From an uncultured Aquabacterium sp. (GTDB taxonomy: Bacteria > Pseudomonadota > Gammaproteobacteria > Burkholderiales > Burkholderiaceae_C): a stretch of DNA of 44,818 bases. Shown in pieces: positions 38,320 through 44,818 of the stretch; position 1 is the stretch's first letter, and the number at the start of each line of letters is the position of its first letter. The stretch spans positions 1 through 44,818 of the forward strand of contig NZ_CAJYGK010000144.1 in NCBI RefSeq assembly GCF_913773725.1, in the 5' to 3' direction. Under the pieces are notes generated by a model, which saw nothing but the letters and a program-made list of their open reading frames with translations, was not told where the DNA came from and did not search any database. The translations under genes and the position numbers were made by a program.

Positions 38320-38847
38320 ATGGCAACTGCCCCCATCGAATCGCTGGCCAAGCTGCTGGATCTCACCCCGCGTCGGGTGCAGCAGCTGGCCAAGGAAGGC
38401 GTGATCCCCAAGCCGGCGACGCGTGGGCAGTACGACATCATCCCGTCGGTCGTGGCCTACATCCGCCACCTGCGGGCGGTGGCCAGCGGCGACGGCGGTG
38501 ATCTCCTGACTGAAAAAACCCGCCTCGCCCGTGCCCAGGCCGAAAAAACCGAAGTCGAGATCGCTCGCCTCAAGGGCGTGCTGGTGCCCGCTGCGGAAGT
38601 CGAGCGCGCCTGGGCCAGCATGATCGCCGCCGCCCGGGCCAAGTTATTGACCCTGCCGGTGCGCGCCACCCCGTTGGTGCTGCCGCTTTCTGAGGAGTCG
38701 GCCATTGAACGGCTGCTGACGGACATGGTGATGGAGGCCTTGTCGGAACTTGCTGAGGCCGCCCTTGACGATGATCCAGACCTTGCTAACCCGGGTGCGC
38801 TCGCTGTGGCGGCCACCACCGACGATGACGGTGAGCCAATGGGCTGA
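38320..38847 (+). CDS. Terminase small subunit, Nu1-like
   Basis: The small terminase subunit recognises the packaging site. The 175-residue product starts MATAPIESLAKLLDLTPRRV and has the helix-turn-helix LTPRRVQQLAKEGVIPKPATR typical of lambda Nu1, then a long charged helix (LTEKTRLARAQAEKTEVEIA). The acidic tail ends in ATTDDDGEPMG. I chose ATG 38320. Its end overlaps the large subunit start by 77 bases. Confidence 0.86.
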   Translation: MATAPIESLAKLLDLTPRRVQQLAKEGVIPKPATRGQYDIIPSVVAYIRHLRAVASGDGGDLLTEKTRLARAQAEKTEVEIARLKGVLVPAAEVERAWASMIAAARAKLLTLPVRATPLVLPLSEESAIERLLTDMVMEALSELAEAALDDDPDLANPGALAVAATTDDDGEPMG

Positions 38848-40672
38848 CACGCATCTTTACCTCTCGCCCGAGGACAGCGCGGAGTCGGGCAAGTACCTGA
38901 GCGATCGTGCCCCGTATCAGCGCGGCATCATGGATGCGTTCAGCGAACCCGGGGTCGAGGAGGTCGTCATGATGTCCTCGGCGCAGGTGGGCAAGACGCT
39001 CATCCTGAAGTCCTTGATTGGCTACTTCATCGATCTCGACCCGTCGCCGATTCTGGTCGTGCAGCCCACCATCGAGATGGGAGAGACCTTCTCCAAGGAT
39101 CGTCTGGCGCCGATGATCCGCGACACCCCAGCCCTGGTCGGCAAGGTGCGCGACGCCAAGAGCCGCGACTCGGGCAACACGATTCTCAAGAAACACTTCC
39201 CCGGCGGGCATCTGACGATTGCCGGGGCTAACAGCGCGGCGAGCCTGTCCAGCCGTCCGATCCGGATTCTGCTCTGCGACGAGGTCGATCGCTACCCGCC
39301 CTCGGCCGGTACCGAAGGCGATCCGGTCAACCTGGCCCGCAAGCGTACCGCCACCTACCGCGCGCGCAAGAAGGTGGCGCTGGTTTCGACGCCAACCCTC
39401 AAGGGGCACAGCCGGATCGAGCGCGCCTGGCTGCAGTCGGATCAGCGACGCTACTTCGTGCCGTGCCCCCATTGCGGTCACCGGCATGTGCTGGAGTGGG
39501 CCAATGTGCTGGTCAATGAAGCGGACTTGGCGCAAACATCGCTGGTCTGCCCATCCTGCGGTGCCCTGATCCGCGACAGCGACCGGCCGCTGATGCTCGC
39601 GCAGGGGCAATGGATGGCCCAGTGCCCGCAACGCCCGATTCCCGGGTTTCATCTGAATGAGCTCTATTCGCCTTGGCGCAAGCTCTCGGAGATCGCCAGC
39701 GATTTCCTGCGCGCCCGGGGCAACCCCGAAGAAGAAAAGACCTGGTGGAACACCGCCATGGGGGTGCCTTTCGAAAGCGTGGGCGAGCGAGCCAGTGCCG
39801 ACCTGCTGGCCCAGCAGCGCGAAGCGTACGCACCGGACCACCTGCCGGCAGGCGTGCTGACCGTCACCGCTGGCGTGGATACGCAAAAGGATCGACTGGA
39901 AATCGAGCTCGTGGGCTGGGGTGCAGGTGAGGAGTCTTGGGGTATCGAGCACATCGTGCTGCACGGCAACCCGGCAGAACCAGCGCTGTGGCAGCAACTG
40001 GATGGCTTGTTGATCAGCACCCGTCTGCCCACTGAGGATGGCCGAGCACTGCGCATCGCTGCCTGCTGTATCGACTCTGGCGGCCACCATGTGCAGCCAG
40101 TGTATGAGTTCGCCACCCCGCGTGCGGCGCGCAACGTCTGGGCGGTCAAAGGCCAGTTCGGTCCGCGCCCGGTCTGGCCCAAGCGGCAGACGAAGTCCAA
40201 AAAATACCGGGGCCACATGGTGCGCCTGATCGGTGTCGACACCGCCAAGGACACGATCTATGCGCGCTGGCAAGTTGCGTCAGGTAAACCTGGCTACTGC
40301 CACTTTCCGATGTCGTATGACGAGGCCTGGTTCGAGCAGGCCACTGTCGAAAAACGCGTGACCCGTATCGATACCAGAGGCAATGAGGTGCGCGCCTGGC
40401 AGAAACCCTCCGGGGCGCGCAACGAAGCGCTGGACTGCCGCGTGTATGCCTATGCCGCGCTGCAGGGACTCAAGATCGAGCGCCGCCTCGTGCTGGCCAA
40501 ACTGGCTGGCGCAGCCATCGAAGGCGAGCTCATGACATCGCAACACGAGCCCGTCGTCGCCAGGCCCAACGAGGGCTCGCCTCGACTGAGGCAAGCGACG
40601 GCGCCTGCTTCCGGACACCACCATTCACCAGCACGTCGGGTCGCGGCATCCGCCTACCTGCGCCGACGTTGA
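38771..40672 (+). CDS. Terminase large subunit, GpA-like
   Basis: The large subunit is the ATP-driven packaging motor and endonuclease. The 633-residue product has the family start VSQWADTHLYLSPEDSAESGKY, Walker A SSAQVGKT at 69-76, and Walker B ILLCDEVDR with Asp169/Glu170. A zinc-like cysteine pair region (CPHCGHRH then CPSCGAL) follows, and then the RNase H-like nuclease with VTAGVDTQKDRLEIELVGWG. It is the lambda gpA class. I chose ATG 38771; ATG 38825 is possible. It continues into the head genes. Confidence 0.93.
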   Translation: MIQTLLTRVRSLWRPPPTMTVSQWADTHLYLSPEDSAESGKYLSDRAPYQRGIMDAFSEPGVEEVVMMSSAQVGKTLILKSLIGYFIDLDPSPILVVQPTIEMGETFSKDRLAPMIRDTPALVGKVRDAKSRDSGNTILKKHFPGGHLTIAGANSAASLSSRPIRILLCDEVDRYPPSAGTEGDPVNLARKRTATYRARKKVALVSTPTLKGHSRIERAWLQSDQRRYFVPCPHCGHRHVLEWANVLVNEADLAQTSLVCPSCGALIRDSDRPLMLAQGQWMAQCPQRPIPGFHLNELYSPWRKLSEIASDFLRARGNPEEEKTWWNTAMGVPFESVGERASADLLAQQREAYAPDHLPAGVLTVTAGVDTQKDRLEIELVGWGAGEESWGIEHIVLHGNPAEPALWQQLDGLLISTRLPTEDGRALRIAACCIDSGGHHVQPVYEFATPRAARNVWAVKGQFGPRPVWPKRQTKSKKYRGHMVRLIGVDTAKDTIYARWQVASGKPGYCHFPMSYDEAWFEQATVEKRVTRIDTRGNEVRAWQKPSGARNEALDCRVYAYAALQGLKIERRLVLAKLAGAAIEGELMTSQHEPVVARPNEGSPRLRQATAPASGHHHSPARRVAASAYLRRR

Positions 40673-40690
40673 GCATCGAGGAAACCTCAC

Positions 40691-40897
40691 ATGGCCTTTA
40701 CCCAGGACGACGTCGTCCGGATCGAACGTGCCCTGGCCAAGGGCGAGCACATCGTCCGGTTTGCGGACCGCACCGTGGAATACCGCTCGGTGCAAGAACT
40801 GATCGAGGCCCGCGATCGCATGCTCAATGAGCTCTCGAAAGTTGGCGGGCGTCGTACCCGGATCGTGCGCTTGTTTCATGCCGGCAAGGGGTGGTGA
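40691..40897 (+). CDS. Head-tail joining protein, gpW-like
   Basis: The product is 68 residues, exactly the length of lambda gpW, which plugs the portal after packaging. It begins MAFTQDDVVRIERALAKGEH and has the RTVEYRSVQELIEARDRM pattern of the family, with a basic C-terminal end (KVGGRRTRIVRLFHAGKGW). It lies between the terminase and portal genes, as gpW does in lambda. Its stop overlaps the upstream edge of the portal gene. Confidence 0.85.
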   Translation: MAFTQDDVVRIERALAKGEHIVRFADRTVEYRSVQELIEARDRMLNELSKVGGRRTRIVRLFHAGKGW

Positions 40898-40899
40898 GC

Positions 40900-42405
40900 A
40901 TGCCCGCGTCCTACCCTTGGTTGGCGCAGCGCGGCTTTCTGATGCCCCAGCGCCTGACCCGTGTTCAAGCCAGCTATGACAGCGCCGGCAACGGTCGTCG
41001 TCTGGGCGGCTGGAAGGCGCCCGATGGCGGGCCAAGTTCGGCGTCGCTTGGCGGTCTGCAGCATTTGCGCAACCGATCGCGCGCCGCCACGCGCAACGAC
41101 CCCTATGCCTTCTCGGCCATAGACCGGCTGGTGTCGAACACCATCGGTACCGGGATCACCCCCAAACCCCGCCATCCCGACGATGGCGTGCGGCGCCAGT
41201 TGCAGGCGTTATGGGAGGACTGGTGCGACGAAGCCGATGCCGACGGTCGCACCGACCTCTATGGGCTGCAGGCGCTGGTTTGCCGGGCGGTCTACGAGTC
41301 GGGCGAGTGCTTCATTCGCCTGCGGCCCCGGCGGCTTGAGGATGCCATGGCGGTGCCCCTGCAGTTGCAGGTGCTCGAGCCTGAGTTCGTGCCGCACGAC
41401 AAGCATGATCAAGGCCGTGGCGGCAATGTCATCCGCGCCGGCATTGAGTACAACGCAATCGGACAGCGGACCGCCTACTGGATGTACCGCGCCCATCCCG
41501 GTGATGGCCCGAGTCCTGCATTGGGGTTTAACGATCTGGTGCGCGTCCCGGCCGAGCAGGTGTTGCACATCTATGAGCCGCTGCGCGCGGGTCAGTTGCG
41601 TGGTGTCCCCGTTCTGGCACCGGTCTTGGCACGACTCAAGTCGCTCGACGACTTTGATGACGCGGTGCTGTTTCGGCAGGAAGTGGCCAACCTGTTTGCC
41701 GGCTTCATCCGCAAACCGGCGCCCGAGGATCTGCCGGTCGATCCGGTAACGGGTGCCCCCATCCAGACCGATGCCGATGGTTTCACCCCAATGGTGGGGC
41801 TGGAGCCCGGCACCCTGCAGGAACTGCTGCCTGGCGAAGAGGTGGATTTCTCCAATCCGCCCGACGCCGGCAACACCTACCCGGACTTCATGCGTCAGCA
41901 GTTGCTGGCCACCGCTGCCGGGGCAGGTTTGCCCTTCGAGTTGCTGACCGGGGACCTGCGCAATGTGAATGACCGGGTGATCCGGGTGGTGTTGAACGAG
42001 TTTCGGCGGCGCATCGAGCAGCGCCAGTTTGGCGTCTTCGTCCACCAGATGTGCCGGCCTGTGCGTGCTGCCTGGCTGGACATGGCGGTGCTGGCCGGTG
42101 CCATCGCGCTGCCTGATTACCCTCGACAACGGCGCGCGTATCTGCGCACCCGCTGGGTGCCGCAAGGCTGGTCCTACCTGCACCCGGTGCAGGACGTGCA
42201 GGCCCGGCGCATGGAAGTGCGTGCCGGCTTTACCTCGCGTTCGGAAGTCGCACTGCGCCAAGGCTACGACGCTGAACTCATCGACGCAGAAAACGCGGCC
42301 GACATCGCCCGCGCTGATGCCTTGGGCCTGGCCTATGACTCGGATCCGCGCGCCAACCCGGCAGCGCCCACACCAACCATTTCCAATCTTGAGGAGCAGG
42401 CATGA
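40900..42405 (+). CDS. Portal protein, lambda gpB-like
   Basis: The portal is the dodecameric channel through which DNA enters the head. The 501-residue product has the family pattern: ARNDPYAFSAIDRLVSNTIG, then GIEYNAIGQRTAYWMYRAHP, VLHIYEPLRAGQLRGVPVLA and a C-terminal DFMRQQLLATAAGAGLPFELL. I chose ATG 40900, preceded by AAGGGG; an earlier GTG at 40891 adds three residues. The stop overlaps the protease start by 4 bases. Confidence 0.93.
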   Translation: MPASYPWLAQRGFLMPQRLTRVQASYDSAGNGRRLGGWKAPDGGPSSASLGGLQHLRNRSRAATRNDPYAFSAIDRLVSNTIGTGITPKPRHPDDGVRRQLQALWEDWCDEADADGRTDLYGLQALVCRAVYESGECFIRLRPRRLEDAMAVPLQLQVLEPEFVPHDKHDQGRGGNVIRAGIEYNAIGQRTAYWMYRAHPGDGPSPALGFNDLVRVPAEQVLHIYEPLRAGQLRGVPVLAPVLARLKSLDDFDDAVLFRQEVANLFAGFIRKPAPEDLPVDPVTGAPIQTDADGFTPMVGLEPGTLQELLPGEEVDFSNPPDAGNTYPDFMRQQLLATAAGAGLPFELLTGDLRNVNDRVIRVVLNEFRRRIEQRQFGVFVHQMCRPVRAAWLDMAVLAGAIALPDYPRQRRAYLRTRWVPQGWSYLHPVQDVQARRMEVRAGFTSRSEVALRQGYDAELIDAENAADIARADALGLAYDSDPRANPAAPTPTISNLEEQA

Positions 42406-43520
42406 GCCACCTTCCCCAGGCTGCGCCAACGCGCAGCTGGTACCGCATTCAGGCCAAGACTGATGCCGATCAACCGAAATCCATCGAAGTGCTGATCTAT
42501 GACGAGATCGGGCTTTGGGGCATCAGCGCCGCCCGCTTCATCGACGAGCTCAAGGCGATGGACGATGGGCAGGCTGCGATCACGATCGCCATCAACAGCC
42601 CGGGCGGTGATGTGTTCGACGGGTTTGCCATTCACAACGCGCTGCTGCGTCTGGGTGCGCGCTGCACCGTGCGCATCGACGGCCTGGCCGCATCGGCTGC
42701 CAGTGTCATCGCCTGTGGCGGGCATCAGGTGGTGATGGCGGCCAACGCCATGCTGATGATCCACAACCCGTGGACCTTCACCTACGGCAGTGCCCACGAC
42801 CTGCGCAAAACCGCTGACATGATGGACAAGGCGCGCGACGGCATCCTGGCGGCCTACCGACGCAAGGCTCCTGCCATCGAAGACGCCACGCTCATTCAGA
42901 TGCTCGATGAAGAGACCTGGTTGAGTGCCGACGAGGCCTTGGCGCTGGGCTTGGTGGACGTCATTGGCGAGTCTGTGGCACTGCAGGCCTGCCGGGGCTC
43001 GACCAATGTGCTGGCGCGCTTCAAGCATCCCCCCGAAGCCTTGCTGGCAGCCAGTGCTGAGTTGATTCCCGAAGAACCAGCCCAGGCGCCCGAACCCCAG
43101 CCAGACCCGACCCGGCTCTCACGCAATGCTGCGCGTTTCTCTCAAGCCTGCCTCGCCTGCGGGTTGGCTGAATTCACTGAGGAGTTGCTGATGAACACCC
43201 CCCTTTCCGATGACGGCGCGGTGTCCGCGCAGATTGAGCGTCTGCAAGCGATTCGCACCTTGTGTGCCAGCGCCCGGTTGCCGGAGCTCGCTGCCGACTA
43301 CGCGCGCTCCGGGCTGAGTGTGGAGGCCGTGCGTGCGCGGCTGTTTGATCGATTGCTGGCCGCGCAAGGCGCTGCGATCGACAACAAGGAGTCGCCGCTA
43401 ACCCCCGATGCCCACGCGGCGGCCAGCCCGAACACGAGCGCCATTTACGCCGCGCGCAAGAAAAAGCCCAGCCGCCCGGCGGCCGTCAAAACGGCCACGC
43501 GCCAAGCGCCCACCCCTTAA
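42402..43520 (+). CDS. ClpP-type prohead protease (lambda gpC-like)
   Basis: The protease matures the prohead. The 372-residue product has the ClpP fold: NSPGGDVFDGFAIHNAL, the catalytic Ser98 in GLAASAAS, His121 in LMIHNPW, and an acid in SADEALALGLVDVIGE. After a Pro-rich linker the C-terminal ~110 residues (from 264) look like a scaffold, helical and charged, ending Lys/Ala-rich. A nested in-frame start at 43191 would make that part separately. The head decoration gene follows after 21 bases. Confidence 0.92.
   Translation: MSHLPQAAPTRSWYRIQAKTDADQPKSIEVLIYDEIGLWGISAARFIDELKAMDDGQAAITIAINSPGGDVFDGFAIHNALLRLGARCTVRIDGLAASAASVIACGGHQVVMAANAMLMIHNPWTFTYGSAHDLRKTADMMDKARDGILAAYRRKAPAIEDATLIQMLDEETWLSADEALALGLVDVIGESVALQACRGSTNVLARFKHPPEALLAASAELIPEEPAQAPEPQPDPTRLSRNAARFSQACLACGLAEFTEELLMNTPLSDDGAVSAQIERLQAIRTLCASARLPELAADYARSGLSVEAVRARLFDRLLAAQGAAIDNKESPLTPDAHAAASPNTSAIYAARKKKPSRPAAVKTATRQAPTP
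43191..43520 (+). CDS. Nested scaffold protein (lambda Nu3-like), in frame inside the protease gene
   Basis: ATG 43191 lies in the protease frame (residue 264) and has GAGGAG at 43179-43184, six bases upstream, an excellent ribosome-binding site for an internal codon. The 109-residue product begins MNTPLSDDGAVSAQIERLQA, has two helical stretches and a basic Ala/Lys/Pro tail. In lambda, the scaffold Nu3 is made exactly this way from the end of gene C. The nested product is inferred; the start signal is seen. Confidence 0.6.
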   Translation: MNTPLSDDGAVSAQIERLQAIRTLCASARLPELAADYARSGLSVEAVRARLFDRLLAAQGAAIDNKESPLTPDAHAAASPNTSAIYAARKKKPSRPAAVKTATRQAPTP

Positions 43521-43541
43521 TCATCACCAGGAGCACACACC

Positions 43542-43886
43542 ATGAACATCCAAACCGAGGCCGTCCACACGGCCGAATTCCTTCTCTCCGAGGGCAACCG
43601 CGAGATCTCGCGCGAAGCCATCACGGTCGCTGCCGGTGACGCGCTGCCTGCCGGGCAGGTCCTGGGCATTCAGACCGCCTCTGGCCATTACGCCGCCTAC
43701 AGCCCGGCAGCCACCGATGGCACCGAGGTGGCGGTGGGCATCTTGCACGCCGCACTGCCGGCATCGGCAGACGTACGCAATGGCGTGGCCTTCGTGCGCC
43801 TGGCTGAGGTCGCCGCAGCGCGGCTGACGGGTCTGGATGCCGCAGCGATTGCCGATCTCAAATCCCGTCACCTCATCGTGCGCTAA
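43542..43886 (+). CDS. Head decoration protein, gpD-like
   Basis: Decoration proteins stabilise the expanded capsid. The 114-residue product (lambda gpD is 110) has the family pattern: TAEFLLSEGNREISREAITV, a Gly/Ala-rich beta core (AGQVLGIQTASGHYAAYSPA), and VGILHAALPASADVRNGVAF. An AGGAGC precedes ATG 43542. It lies between protease and capsid genes, as in lambda. Confidence 0.9.
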   Translation: MNIQTEAVHTAEFLLSEGNREISREAITVAAGDALPAGQVLGIQTASGHYAAYSPAATDGTEVAVGILHAALPASADVRNGVAFVRLAEVAAARLTGLDAAAIADLKSRHLIVR

Positions 43887-43917
43887 CCCACGTGCCTAAC
43901 CCATTTCGGAGACTTCC

Positions 43918-44712
43918 ATGCCCCAGACTCTCGACATCTTCAACGACGACGCCTTCGGTGTCGCTTCGCTCACCGCCGCCATCAACAACCCGCCCGAAGG
44001 CCAATATGTGCCCACTCTGCTCGACAGCCTCTTTGAGGAAGAGGGCATCACGACGACCTCGGTCATGATCGAGCGCGATGGGGATGCTCTGGCCCTGGTG
44101 CCAGCCACCGAGCGCGGTGCACCGGGTGACGTCACCGTGGGATCGAAGCGCGACATGATCCCGTTCTCGACCCTGCACCTGGCCACCACGGGGGCCATCA
44201 AAGCGGACGAAGTCCAGGGCGTGCGCGCCTTTGGCTCTGAGTCGCAAACCCAGACGGTGCAGAACCTGGTCACCCAGCGCCTGCTCAAAATGCGCCAGCG
44301 TCTGGAAGCGACCCTGCGCTATCACCGCTTTGGCGCGGTCACCGGCAAGATCTACGATGCGGACGGTTCGCGCGTCCTGTTGGACTTGCATCAGCGCTTT
44401 GGTATCACCGCGCAGTCGGTGGCCATGACACTGGGCTCCGAAACCACCGACTTGCAGCAAAAGATTCGCGATGCCAAGCGCAAGAGCGAGGATGTGATCG
44501 GCGACTCGGGCGTGATCACCGGCTGGCTGGGCATTTGCGGTCGCGGTTTCTACGATGCCTTTGTCGGCCACGCCACCGTTAAGCAGGCCTACGACCGTTG
44601 GAACGATGGTCAATTCCTGCGTGACGATCTGCGCAAGGGCTTCACCTTCGGCGAGGTGACCTGGAAGGAGTTCTACGGCAAGGTCGGCAGCATTATTGAT
44701 CGGGCCCCATAA
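43918..44712 (+). pseudogene. Major capsid protein, lambda gpE-like, interrupted at its 3' end
   Basis: The frame gives 264 residues, shorter than the ~340 of lambda gpE. The N-terminal parts match: MPQTLDIFNDDAFGVASLTA, LHLATTGAIKADEVQGVRAFG and ATLRYHRFGAVTGKIYD, then the GICGRGFYDAFVGHATVKQA stretch. It runs to GEVTWKEFYGKVGSI, after which IDRAP and a stop appear where the family should continue. The beginning of an IS630-type transposase lies 39 bases after the stop, so the gene is most likely disrupted by that element. Head assembly would be lost unless it is complemented. Confidence 0.78.
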
Positions 44713-44818
44713 AGATTGAACTTTCTGCTGATTTTCGCGTTCGAAGCAGCATGGACAAAGAAGACGCGAGATACCAAACCCTGGAGCAGCTTCACGAGCG
44801 GCGCAAGCAAGTCATCCG
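44694..44818 (+). mobile_element. Left end of an IS630-family insertion sequence
   Basis: The sequence changes after the capsid frame. IS630 elements insert at TA; candidate junctions are TA at 44694-44695 and at 44710-44711. The transposase start follows at 44751. The right end is outside the window, so the boundary and inverted repeats cannot be confirmed. Confidence 0.65.
44751..44818 (+). CDS. IS630-family transposase, N-terminal part
   Basis: From ATG 44751 the frame reads MDKEDARYQTLEQLHERRKQ and VIR, with no stop before the window edge. I recall this as the typical N-terminus of a group of IS630 transposases, just before their helix-turn-helix. Only 22 full codons are visible; the DDE catalytic region is outside. 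No clear ribosome-binding site is seen. Confidence 0.72.
   Translation, partial: MDKEDARYQTLEQLHERRKQVI

Noticed and set aside
38169..38441. 90-codon reverse frame over the terminase small subunit start
   Set aside because: It overlaps the HTH coding region of the terminase and shows no domain or ribosome-binding site.

Overview
The window reads as a chromosomal segment of a betaproteobacterium, most likely a Comamonadaceae member close to Acidovorax. The reasons are the order tuf–tRNA-Trp–secE–nusG–rplKAJL–rpoBC, the rsmB–DUF4390–ntrY-like kinase–response regulator block after it, the protein sequences themselves, and a short AAGCGCTNGCAGCTAT-type repeat that I recall as common in this family. 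Species cannot be fixed from sequence alone.

Positions 1-12.7 kb hold the translation and transcription core: the end of EF-Tu, tRNA-Trp, SecE, NusG, ribosomal proteins L11, L1, L10 and L7/L12, and RNA polymerase beta and beta'. The spacers carry the expected structured leaders and attenuators (before rplK, before rplJ, between rplL and rpoB), and a strong terminator follows rpoC. Positions 12.7-18.7 kb hold a small LemA-like membrane protein, rsmB (16S rRNA cytosine methyltransferase), a DUF4390 secreted protein, an NtrY-type membrane histidine kinase and a single-receiver response regulator, then tRNA-Phe with its terminator.

From tRNA-Phe to the right edge (18.8-44.8 kb) the content is accessory and is best read as a lambda-like prophage that carries extra modules. 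The left end has an AbiEi/AbiEii toxin-antitoxin pair behind a perfect 13-bp inverted-repeat operator. A leftward operon follows: small protein, DUF2924 protein, large serine recombinase, ParB-like HTH protein. Next comes a divergent 733-residue protein of unknown function with its own terminator. The rightward early/replication operon encodes an excisionase-like HTH protein, two unknowns, a Sak4-like ATPase, a probable ssDNA-binding protein, a DEAH helicase, a zinc protein, a Fe-S PD-(D/E)XK nuclease, a TOPRIM primase-helicase and a RuvC-like nuclease. An iteron-like array lies inside the start of the RuvC-like gene. A DUF6362 protein and a ParB-methyltransferase fusion follow. A leftward block then carries a ParD/RelE-type toxin-antitoxin pair and three small genes (DUF3489, unknown, DUF6900). 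The head module runs rightward: Nu1-like and GpA-like terminase subunits, gpW-like joining protein, portal, ClpP-type protease with a nested in-frame scaffold start, decoration protein, and a major capsid protein. The capsid gene ends early where the start of an IS630-family transposase appears at the right edge, so the prophage is probably defective.

The observations I would follow first are these: a 26-bp element repeated at nearly the same distance before three leftward genes at both ends of the prophage early region; the iteron-like array inside the primase/RuvC junction; the uncharacterised 733-residue protein; the recombinase operon with a zinc-less serine recombinase; and the nested scaffold start.
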